Positions 28,801 to 36,059 of a DNA stretch of 64,000 nucleotides are shown here, piece after piece (the first letter of the stretch is position 1; each line of letters opens with the position of its first letter). The stretch comes from an uncultured Flaviramulus sp. (GTDB lineage Bacteria; Bacteroidota; Bacteroidia; Flavobacteriales; Flavobacteriaceae), in NCBI GenBank assembly GCA_947495125.1, contig CANLXL010000001.1, forward strand, positions 496,001-560,000, written 5' to 3'. A program made the translations under genes and the position numbers. The notes beneath the pieces were generated by a model. That model saw only the letters and a list, made by a program, of their open reading frames with translations, ran no database searches and was not told the DNA's origin.

Positions 28801-29286
28801 TTCATCAACGACCTTACCCACCACTTTCGTTTGAAGTATAGAATGAATATACTCACTAACCATCTTTGACGTTAATGATGAAGTCACCGTAGTGTCTGCT
28901 TTATCAAGCAGACGTTCAATCTTTAATTTTAGTTCCGGTTTATCTTTCGGAAACAGAATGATCTGATTTCTTACGAAACTGTAATCGATATTAGTATTAT
29001 TAAATAACTGACTTAAAACATCCTCGATATTGATGTCTTCAACGGTTAAAGATTTTTTTAAACCTACATTTACAATGCTACTGTTGTAAAAAAAGCTAAA
29101 ATCACTTTTGTGTTCAATTTCTGTAAGAATCTTTTTGATTTTTACATTCTCTGCATTTAATGTAATATTTTGCGAAAAAGCTTCAGTCGCGAAAATTTTG
29201 GTAAACGTAATGCAAAGTAAGACTAAATAGATTTTCATAATCCTGAGAATAGGGATTTTTGAAAAAAATTGTTGTTTTTTTTTCAT
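25840..29286 (-). CDS. SusC/RagA TonB-dependent outer-membrane transporter with STN signalling domain
   Basis: 1148 residues. After the signal peptide comes an STN domain (about 40-115: NVKIKKILTEIEHKSDFSFF), which talks to the FecR anti-sigma. Next is a carboxypeptidase-D-like domain (about 155-235, VVDEKGNPLPGVSVLVKGTN), then the SusC motif DEVVVVGYGTQKK and the TonB plug (IRIRGQSSLGGSSPPLILVDG). A 22-strand barrel fills the rest and ends VYNLGINLQF. It imports glycans or other large ligands together with the SusD-like partner. The STN domain and the upstream FecR/ECF genes indicate trans-envelope autoregulation. The start could be the ATG at residue 17 instead of the first ATG. Confidence 0.95.
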   Translation of the reverse strand: MKKKQQFFSKIPILRIMKIYLVLLCITFTKIFATEAFSQNITLNAENVKIKKILTEIEHKSDFSFFYNSSIVNVGLKKSLTVEDINIEDVLSQLFNNTNIDYSFVRNQIILFPKDKPELKLKIERLLDKADTTVTSSLTSKMVSEYIHSILQTKVVGKVVDEKGNPLPGVSVLVKGTNKGAATDFDGNYSVSLDDPNSVLVFSYVGYTTQEIAVNNQTTINVTLSENASQLDEVVVVGYGTQKKVNLTGSIATIKSDDIVKNSTANVSSALSGRLAGVITIQSSGEPGGDASSIRIRGQSSLGGSSPPLILVDGIPRALNNINANDIESISVLKDAAAAAIYGMRAANGVVLITTKRGKGKNTFNVNIYSGIQEPTRLPDFLDSFDYATLLNEANANDGVAPAYTDEDLQKFRDGSSPNTHPDTDWINEVLDSSAPMQSIDISSSGSSENNSIKYFTSLGYLYQDALYDRNKFDRFNFRSNLDIKINDHINLTTDFSGNFETRERPGISSSTLFSRLMRTPPTEVNQYTNGGYSIFAPQPEINVGYSDTRNFDFQSKIALRIDFPFLEGLNLTTQVAYDRATFRNKSFSVPRTFTTFDANDGTFALSTPNDRGETASLSESQSQGYKLVTEAILGYNKTIDKHDFGAKLIYSRTVTENNSLSAGISNILGTAVDFFIAGDAETRSNSNSTSETGILGYAGRFTYSYDDRYLFEFNGRYDGSYKFSKESRFGFFPSFSMAWRASQENFLKDSSIISNLKLRASYGELGNDSGIGAFRYLEFFGFGGPFIDNASVAQTIASSGLPDPATTWEKAKTYNLGIDLGLWKNALSIETDIFYKRTSDILTTRALQVPSTFGASLPFENIGIVDSRGFEVVLNYRGNIKQDFSYFANFNFGYAANEIVDIAEAEDVDPLRRLTGRQVNANDRIGFIAEGLFLTQQEIDDLNASAPDGVYQTQNPQPGDIRYADISGDGKVDNDDRTFIGNNDIPEVTFGLNLGFNYKQFDFSALFQGAANFDMYLQQEAAWAFFNGGKVFGRHLGRAQIGTDGNVINTDASYPRITLNNNAVNERFSSYWIVPGDYVRFKNVEIGYTFPQSVLDKIGINRLRVYVNGRNLVTWSKIKHLDPENPQQRGWFYPQQKVYNLGINLQF

Positions 29287-29339
29287 ACTTTTGTTTGGTT
29301 TTAATTATTTATTACTACGTGTGCTAAATGATTAGCTTT

Positions 29340-29369
29340 AAAGGGTATGTGCTGCAACACATACCCTTT
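29340..29369 (-). terminator. Hairpin between fecR-like and susC-like genes, possible attenuator
   Basis: Perfect 12-base arms (AAAGGGTATGTG and its complement) with a 6-base loop. It begins at the last base of the FecR-like stop codon. On the reverse strand there is no long T-run, so it may only partly terminate or protect mRNA. The forward strand has a better T tail. Confidence 0.55.
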
Positions 29370-30334
29370 TATTTTTGGATGTTTAATCTTATAATGTTGT
29401 TGTGTATTGAATAGGTTATAGGTGACGACACTTCGAATAAATCCAGTATCTGATAGATACTTAAATTATCGAATTCTCCTTTATATTTATAATCAAGTAT
29501 TTTGTTCGATGTGACATCGAACTTCATGTTGTAAGTTCTTTCAAGATCTTTAATAACGTCTCGCATGGGCGTCTCGTTATAAATCAGTTTCCCTTCTTTC
29601 CATGATGTGAAATTTTCAGTATCAACTTTTTCTACGATCATTTTATCTTCGCTCTTTACATAAGTGGCTTTTTGTGAAGGCGATAATTCCACTACAGTGT
29701 TTTTATTTTCTTCAATAACCTTTACTTTTCCTGTCACTAAAGTGGTTTCTACATTTTTGTCCTCCGGGTAGGATTTAATATTAAATGAAGTCCCTAAAAC
29801 CCTAATCTTCATGCCATTATCGGTAGTGACTATGAATGGCCTTTCGGGGTTTTCAGTAACATCAAAAAAAGCTTCACCCTTTATCACAACCTCTCTAGTA
29901 TTACCACTAAAATGCTTTGGATATGATAAGACACTATTAGAATTCAAAATGACTTTGGTACTATCTTCCAGAATAATTTCTTTCTTTTCAGCTTTTTGTG
30001 TGGTGACCAGTACTAAAGAGTTACTGACATCTGTGCTTACCGGAACATTCGACAACTCATTATTTATAGCATGCCATGTTAGAAGAGAAGACGTCAATAC
30101 TATAGCTAAAACTGCAGCATATCTATATACGTTCTTTAAAGGACTTTTTTTGTTTGATACTAATGTGGATACGGTACTTTTGTTCTTTCTTAAACTTTCG
30201 GCCACATATTTGGCTTTAAGAATTTCATACTGTTTCCTTTTTTTGGGATTATTGAATAACCAATCAACAGCTTTTTTTTCTTCTTCTGAAGAAAGCTCGC
30301 CTTTGATTAATTTTAAAATATATTTTTTACTCAT
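29369..30334 (-). CDS. FecR-family anti-sigma factor
   Basis: 321 residues. The N-terminal cytoplasmic part (about 1-65) is a helical anti-sigma domain (LIKGELSSEEEKKAVDWL). A membrane helix follows (about 72-90, YAAVLAIVLTSSLLTW). The periplasmic FecR domain has VKGEAFFDVTENPERPFIV and RVLGTSFNIKSY. The last about 80 residues form the DUF4974-type STN-like domain (DVIKDLERTYNMKFDV). It holds the ECF sigma until the SusC-like STN domain signals ligand. It lies between the sigma and susC genes. Confidence 0.93.
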   Translation of the reverse strand: MSKKYILKLIKGELSSEEEKKAVDWLFNNPKKRKQYEILKAKYVAESLRKNKSTVSTLVSNKKSPLKNVYRYAAVLAIVLTSSLLTWHAINNELSNVPVSTDVSNSLVLVTTQKAEKKEIILEDSTKVILNSNSVLSYPKHFSGNTREVVIKGEAFFDVTENPERPFIVTTDNGMKIRVLGTSFNIKSYPEDKNVETTLVTGKVKVIEENKNTVVELSPSQKATYVKSEDKMIVEKVDTENFTSWKEGKLIYNETPMRDVIKDLERTYNMKFDVTSNKILDYKYKGEFDNLSIYQILDLFEVSSPITYSIHNNIIRLNIQK

Positions 30335-30403
30335 CTATAACCTGCGTATATATATACATACGTAATTATATCAAAGTATCCCCTAGTTCTATTTTAAACG
30401 AAA

Positions 30404-30916
30404 TTATAAAAATGGTAAATAGTCTCTTAACGAAACACGTAAATGCTTGATAGCCTTTGAGATATGATTCTCAACAGTTTTTGTAGAAATATTAAGTTCT
30501 GATGAAATTTGTTTATGCTTCATCCCTTCAAATCTGCTTTTCATAAAAACAAGCCGACATTTTTCAGGAAGTAACTTTACACTTTCATTAATCAGAGTTA
30601 TGAGTTCATTTTCTATGATTGTCGACGCCGTATCGTTAGCCAAAGCATGAAAGTTCAATACATTTTTTTGTTGCAGGTAATTGGTTTCTAAAGCTAAGGT
30701 ATGCCTTTTACTTCTTAAATAATCAAGGCATGCATTTCGCGTGACTCTGAACAAATATCCGGTGACGTTTTTATTCATATCGATCTGGTCGATATGCTTC
30801 CAAATTTTCATAAAAACATCCTGTAGCACTTCTTCAGCGTCTTCATTTGTGGGCACATATTGGCTCACAATCTGAAACAGTAAAGCATAGTGCAGGTCGT
30901 ATAACAGATCGAACAA
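30404..30916 (-). CDS. ECF RNA polymerase sigma factor (Bacteroidota FecI-like)
   Basis: 170 residues from a TTG at 30916. Region 2 is EDAEEVLQDVFMKIWKHID followed by GYLFRVTRNACLDYLRSK. Region 4 is LPEKCRLVFMKSRFEGMKH with the helix-turn-helix HKQISSELNISTKTVENHISKA. No ATG exists at the 5' end: the frame stays open to a TAA at 31001-31003 and contains only this TTG, or an ATT at 31000, as candidates. Either an unusual start is used or the start is the TTG. It activates the downstream susC/D transcription under FecR control. Confidence 0.9.
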   Translation of the reverse strand: MFDLLYDLHYALLFQIVSQYVPTNEDAEEVLQDVFMKIWKHIDQIDMNKNVTGYLFRVTRNACLDYLRSKRHTLALETNYLQQKNVLNFHALANDTASTIIENELITLINESVKLLPEKCRLVFMKSRFEGMKHKQISSELNISTKTVENHISKAIKHLRVSLRDYLPFL

Positions 30917-31161
30917 TTCTTTTTTATTCGCCTGATTTAAAGGAATGGTATGTTTTAGTTCTTCTTTGATACGGTGGTACGTTAGTTTAGTTGGCGCAAT
31001 TTAACAAAGATTTAAATATTTCATAACAATTCGTTATTTTTTTTAAAATTAGCCTGAATAACTAGGATGAATTTTAGGAACCTGTAACTAAGTTCTGACG
31101 AAAGAATGCCTCATTGTCAATACCATAACACCTCAGTTGCATGGCTTTTAACTAAAATGAC

Positions 31162-31833
31162 TTAATCTTTGGCGTTATGCTGAATGTATTTTCCAACGAT
31201 AATAGCAGTAATAATAACCAAATAAAATTGTCCCATTAATCCGGTAATAATAGCGGCCTTTTGGGCTAAAGGTGTTGCCGGTACAATATCACCATAACCA
31301 ATGGTCATTAAAGTAATGTACGAATAATACATAATGGAATCTAAGCCCAGATTCACATTACTTGTTTCCATCATAATGCCTTTAAAAGAATTAGGATCTA
31401 ATAATTCAATGGTGGTGAAAAGAAAAAAGGCAATAAACCCTAGAGATATATACCCGCACATCAAACCAATAACTACCGTATTATTAACGCGTTTTGCTTT
31501 CCATATCTGCATTATAATTTGGTGTGTCACGACGATATAAAAGATAAAATAGACACTCAATCTGATTAAAAAATTATCTTGAGATTCTACATGCCGACTC
31601 ATCATACTGCTTCCAAAAACAGTTAATGAGACCACAAAAAGAAGGATCAAAAACCACATGAGTTTTTTCTTTTTAGAAATCAATAAAATACCTGCGATCG
31701 TATTTATTAAAAACAGAATGGGTGTTAAAACGTTTTCAAAAAAGTCGCTGGGAAACAATAAAGAACCAAATAAAATAAAAAGTTGGGTGGTAAAAAACAC
31801 CTCGTATCTATGTTTATATAAGTCTTTAATCAT
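31162..31833 (-). CDS. Two-pore-type potassium channel protein (Ion_trans_2)
   Basis: 223 residues with about six hydrophobic helices. The pore loop carries the selectivity filter TIGYGD at 177-182, followed by a final helix (ITGLMGQFYLVIITAIIVG). The C-terminus is short with no RCK domain, so gating by nucleotides is not evident. It is a K+ channel of the inner membrane. Its ATG overlaps the stop of the RND pump gene (TAATG), so it is translated from the efflux operon. The link to efflux is unexplained. Confidence 0.85.
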   Translation of the reverse strand: MIKDLYKHRYEVFFTTQLFILFGSLLFPSDFFENVLTPILFLINTIAGILLISKKKKLMWFLILLFVVSLTVFGSSMMSRHVESQDNFLIRLSVYFIFYIVVTHQIIMQIWKAKRVNNTVVIGLMCGYISLGFIAFFLFTTIELLDPNSFKGIMMETSNVNLGLDSIMYYSYITLMTIGYGDIVPATPLAQKAAIITGLMGQFYLVIITAIIVGKYIQHNAKD

Positions 31834-34800
31834 TATGCATCTAATAATGTCTCATTAAACTCATAATCTTTATAATTCACTTTAAACAGGGCACTATATA
31901 AGGACGGAATAAATAACAAGGTAATTACAGTACCAAATAATAACCCTACCATGATCCCAATGGCCATGCCTTCCCACATCTCTCCTCCGGAAATATATAG
32001 CGGTATTAACCCTAAAACGGTTGTAAATGTCGCCAGAAGTATGGGACGAAAACGCTGTAAGCAAGCTGCAATAATAGCATCTTGTACTGTTCTGCCTAGA
32101 TCACGTTCTTCTATTTCCATACGATCAATAAGTACTATGGCATTATTAATCACAATTCCTGCTAAAGAAATTACACCTAAAAACGGCATAAAACCGAAAG
32201 CCTCTCCAAATACCAATAAGCCAATAACAACACCTATAACACCTAAAGGAATTGTTAGTACAACCATGGTCATTTTTCTAAAGGAATTAAACTGAATAAT
32301 TAAAAGCAATACAATAATAAATCCTGAAACAGGCAAATACCCAATTACAGAGCCCATACTTTCTGCTGTTTGTTTGGCATCTCCTCCAAACTCATAACGA
32401 TAGTCCTGAAGCCATTCTTTTTGTTGTTCTTCCAACCAAGGCGTAATCACTTTGGTGATTTCAGATGCATTTCCATTGGCTCTTAATTCGCTAGTCACAT
32501 TTATGGTTCTACGCAAATCAAAACGTTTAATTTTAGAATATTGCCATTGTGGAACTATAGAGGCTACTTGCAATAAAGGCACACTAGCCCCGGAGTTTTG
32601 CGAGTATATATTTAAAGTTTCTAATGATGCCAGCGATTGCTGTTGATTATCGTCACTACGCATCAATATGGGAATCGATTTATCTTCTTCACGATATTCC
32701 CCGGTTTGAAAACCATCCAAAACCGTTCGTAAAGAGGTTGCAATATCCTCACTACTAATCCCGGCCGTCTGCGCTCTGTTCTGATCGATTTCAATCAAGA
32801 ATTTTTTACTTTTCGGCCCCCAGTCGTCCTTAACATTTTTAGTCCCTGAAATACGCGATAATTTTAACTTTACAGCTTCAGCTATTTTAGATAACTCATC
32901 GGGACTTTGTCCTGAAATTTTAATTTCTATAGGGGTTCCTCCTCCTCCGGCACCTAAAGCTCCAACTTTAATATCGGCATTAGGGAAATTATTAAAGGTA
33001 AACTTATCCAATTTAGCAACCATCTTATTATTTTCATTAAAAGATGAGGTGTTCACCAAAATATGTGCATAATTAGAATTTGCCTCATCTGGCGAATACC
33101 CCAGATCATAAGACTCTGGACCTTCTCCTATATACGACGACCAATCTGAAATTCCGGTAGCTCTATTGTTATTCACCTGTAACGAATCTGCCATAAATTG
33201 TTCAATCCGTTTTACGACTTCGGTAGTGCGTTCTATTTTGTTTCCCTCAGGAAGGTTAATATTAATGGTAATCATATTACGATCACTATCAGGAAAGAAA
33301 ATGAATGGAATTTTAGTAAACCCATATAAAGACGCAAAGAAAACCAAGAAAATACCAATAATCACTTTCCACTTGTTTGATAGCGCCATTAAAATAAGAT
33401 CTTTATAATAGATCTTAAGTTTATTAATAATTCTATCAATAAAGCTTGGTTCCCTTTCTCCTTTAGGCACTACATTTAAAAACAGATAACAGAACAAGGT
33501 AATCACGGTTAAAGCGATTATCCAAGACGACAATAACGCAATGGTAATTACTACGAAAATAGGTCCCACAATATCTCCCATTGTCGTTGGCGACAAATAG
33601 AAAGCTAAAAAGGCTGCTGATGTGGTTAAGGTAGAAATAAGTAATGGCATCCATAATTCAGAAAAGGCTTCTAACGCTGCTTGTTTTCTATCTATGCCCT
33701 GCTCCATTTTTACCATAATGGTCTCTGCGACCACAATGGCGTTATCTACCAGCATTCCCAAAGCCATAATTAAAGCAGCCAATGTTACCTGATTTAACCC
33801 CATATCCATAACGCCCATAATCATTAAAGTCATGATAGTTACAATAGGAATTAAACTCGCAATAACAAAACCTGTTCTAAAACCTAGAAATATTAACATT
33901 ACTAATAAAACAATGCTAATAGATTGCATGAGGTTTACAATGAAATCGCCTACTTTAACATCAATATACGTATCTAGTGAAGATACTCTGGTAAGCTCTA
34001 AGCCAATAGGTAATTTTTGCTGCCAGGCGTCCACCACCTTATTAACTTCTTCTCCTAACGAAATAACATTAGCATTTTCTTTTAAGTTAACATGTAATGA
34101 AATGGCGTCTTTTCCATTAATTCGGACTTTTTGTGTTGGTGGGTCAATGTATGCTTTTCTAATCGTTGTGATATCTCCTAATTTCACTAATTGTGAACCA
34201 TTGCTATTACCAACGGATATAAGCATATTTCCAATATCCTCGACAGAATTAAAATTTCCCGTAGGCTCCAATATAATGCGCTCATCCCCCAGATTAATTT
34301 GACCTCCGGAATTTAAAATATTAGTAGAAGCAATAGATTGCTGCAATTTGGAAGCAGAAAGTCCATATTCTTTGAGCCTCGTATTATCGAACTCTACAAA
34401 AACACGTTCTTCCTGTTCTCCTCCCATTTCAACTTTTGCGGCGTCGGGAATTTTAATAAGGGCATCTTTAATATCATCGGCATACGTTTTCATTTCAGCA
34501 TAAGAATAGCCGTCAGAAGTTAACCCTACTACGAGGCCATATACATCACCGACACCATCATCGTTCAAAGATGGATTCACCCCTTGGGGCAGCCCCTCTA
34601 ATGCGTTTAATTTTCTACGAAGCCTATCCCACACACCCTGCATTTTTCCAGGGGCTACTTCATCTTTTAATGTTACAGTTACCACAGAAAGCCCTGTTCT
34701 GGAAGTACTGGAAACCTCTTTTAATTCAGGTAGTTCTTGGGCAATTTTTTCTATCTTATCGGTTACGAGTTGCTCAACACGCTCTGGTCCTGCTCCCGGA

Positions 34801-34952
34801 AATTGAGATACTACTGTAGCTACTCTTACGGTATAAGGCGGCATACTATCTCTAGACAAACCAGAATACATAGCTAAACCCATAAGTATTATGGTACCAA
34901 GTACCATAAAAGTGATTCTGTTCTTATCAATTGAAAATTGTGCTAAATTCAT
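31833..34952 (-). CDS. RND-family inner-membrane efflux pump (AcrB/MexB type)
   Basis: 1039 residues, the usual RND length. The first helix ends a short N-terminus (MNLAQFSIDKNRITFMVLG), then a porter domain (VSQFPGAGPERVEQLVTDKIE). The proton-relay region is LAALIMALGMLVDNAIVVAE in the fourth helix. A second half repeats the fold, with FLGVISLAGIVINNAIVLID and LIPLYISGGEMWEGMAIGI. It exports drugs, metabolites or lipids with the adaptor and TolC-like partners directly upstream. It is probably a multidrug-type exporter; no metal-specific motif was identified. Confidence 0.92.
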   Translation of the reverse strand: MNLAQFSIDKNRITFMVLGTIILMGLAMYSGLSRDSMPPYTVRVATVVSQFPGAGPERVEQLVTDKIEKIAQELPELKEVSSTSRTGLSVVTVTLKDEVAPGKMQGVWDRLRRKLNALEGLPQGVNPSLNDDGVGDVYGLVVGLTSDGYSYAEMKTYADDIKDALIKIPDAAKVEMGGEQEERVFVEFDNTRLKEYGLSASKLQQSIASTNILNSGGQINLGDERIILEPTGNFNSVEDIGNMLISVGNSNGSQLVKLGDITTIRKAYIDPPTQKVRINGKDAISLHVNLKENANVISLGEEVNKVVDAWQQKLPIGLELTRVSSLDTYIDVKVGDFIVNLMQSISIVLLVMLIFLGFRTGFVIASLIPIVTIMTLMIMGVMDMGLNQVTLAALIMALGMLVDNAIVVAETIMVKMEQGIDRKQAALEAFSELWMPLLISTLTTSAAFLAFYLSPTTMGDIVGPIFVVITIALLSSWIIALTVITLFCYLFLNVVPKGEREPSFIDRIINKLKIYYKDLILMALSNKWKVIIGIFLVFFASLYGFTKIPFIFFPDSDRNMITININLPEGNKIERTTEVVKRIEQFMADSLQVNNNRATGISDWSSYIGEGPESYDLGYSPDEANSNYAHILVNTSSFNENNKMVAKLDKFTFNNFPNADIKVGALGAGGGGTPIEIKISGQSPDELSKIAEAVKLKLSRISGTKNVKDDWGPKSKKFLIEIDQNRAQTAGISSEDIATSLRTVLDGFQTGEYREEDKSIPILMRSDDNQQQSLASLETLNIYSQNSGASVPLLQVASIVPQWQYSKIKRFDLRRTINVTSELRANGNASEITKVITPWLEEQQKEWLQDYRYEFGGDAKQTAESMGSVIGYLPVSGFIIVLLLIIQFNSFRKMTMVVLTIPLGVIGVVIGLLVFGEAFGFMPFLGVISLAGIVINNAIVLIDRMEIEERDLGRTVQDAIIAACLQRFRPILLATFTTVLGLIPLYISGGEMWEGMAIGIMVGLLFGTVITLLFIPSLYSALFKVNYKDYEFNETLLDA

Positions 34953-34969
34953 TGGTTGGTTGTTTAGAA

Positions 34970-36049
34970 TTACTGAAGCTTTACCTCTTGCCCGTCTAAT
35001 AATGTTTGTAAACCTGCAGTAGCTATTTTTTGTCCGATGCTTAATCCTGACTTGATCTCAAATCCTTCAGCTGTTAAATTTCCTATGGTAATTTTCTGTT
35101 TTTTTACTTTAGCAATTTCACCAACCTCATCAACAAGAAACACAAAACGTCCATTACTATCTTCACCAACGGCATTTGCAGGCACGACTAAAACGGTCTT
35201 ATCATTCTTGCTATCTCCAAAATCGAAAGTAATATTGGCCGCCATACCACTCTTAATATCATCGCTGGGATCTACAATAGTAACGCGCACAGGATATGTA
35301 GATGTATTGCTATCAACCGCCGGGGATATTTCAGTGACTTTAGCTTTAAAACTCTTATCAGGTAATGATGAAAAGTCGACATCTACAATCATATTTTGCT
35401 TGACACCATTAATGACACTTTCGGGTATTCCCAGGGTAATTTCCATATCCTTTCCTGCATTAAGTGTGGCAACAGCCTGACCTATATTTACGTTTTCATC
35501 GACTTCCGAAGCCACCGCTGCAATAACGCCATCTTCAGAGGCATACAAATAACCATATCGTATTTGTTCTTGTTGAATGGCGACACCTCGTTTTGCTGAT
35601 TTATGACTTTCCTCAGCTGTTTTATAAGCATTCTTTGCAGATTCGTAATCGCTTAATGAGGTACTACCCTTTTCATATAAAGAACGCACCCGGTTTAAGC
35701 TTAATTTAGCCGTATTCATTTGTGAAGCTGCACTATTTAATTGTGTCACTGCCTGCTCATAAGTCAATCGAGATTGTACATTATCTAGTTTAGCGAGCAA
35801 CTGTCCCTTTTTTACCTTCTGCCCTAATTTGATATCGAACAGTGTTATAATTCCAGAATTTCTAAAACTCAAGGCTATAATCTTATCGGTTCGCGCTGTA
35901 CCGCTAAACGTTCTTACTTTTCCGCCACCTAAATAATTAACTTCTTGATATTTTACAGGGCGAACAAACTTTTCTAAAGTCTTTTTCTCTTCAGCACAAG
36001 AAAATATGACCAAAAGGATTATGATACAGAGGTTGGTTACATTTTTCAT
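34970..36049 (-). CDS. RND efflux periplasmic adaptor (membrane fusion protein), lipoprotein
   Basis: 359 residues with a lipobox (LLVIFSC, Cys18). The biotinyl-like half-motif is LFDIKLGQKVKKGQLLAKLD. A helical hairpin follows (AVTQLNSAASQMNTAKLSLN and SAKNAYKTAEESHKS), then the returning half-motif YASEDGVIAAVASEVDENV. The C-terminal beta domain ends with GLSIGQKIATAGLQTLLDGQ. It bridges the pump and TolC-like channel. Its gene lies 17 bases before the pump gene and 10 bases after the TolC-like gene. Confidence 0.92.
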   Translation of the reverse strand: MKNVTNLCIIILLVIFSCAEEKKTLEKFVRPVKYQEVNYLGGGKVRTFSGTARTDKIIALSFRNSGIITLFDIKLGQKVKKGQLLAKLDNVQSRLTYEQAVTQLNSAASQMNTAKLSLNRVRSLYEKGSTSLSDYESAKNAYKTAEESHKSAKRGVAIQQEQIRYGYLYASEDGVIAAVASEVDENVNIGQAVATLNAGKDMEITLGIPESVINGVKQNMIVDVDFSSLPDKSFKAKVTEISPAVDSNTSTYPVRVTIVDPSDDIKSGMAANITFDFGDSKNDKTVLVVPANAVGEDSNGRFVFLVDEVGEIAKVKKQKITIGNLTAEGFEIKSGLSIGQKIATAGLQTLLDGQEVKLQ

Positions 36050-36059
36050 AGTTATAGTC

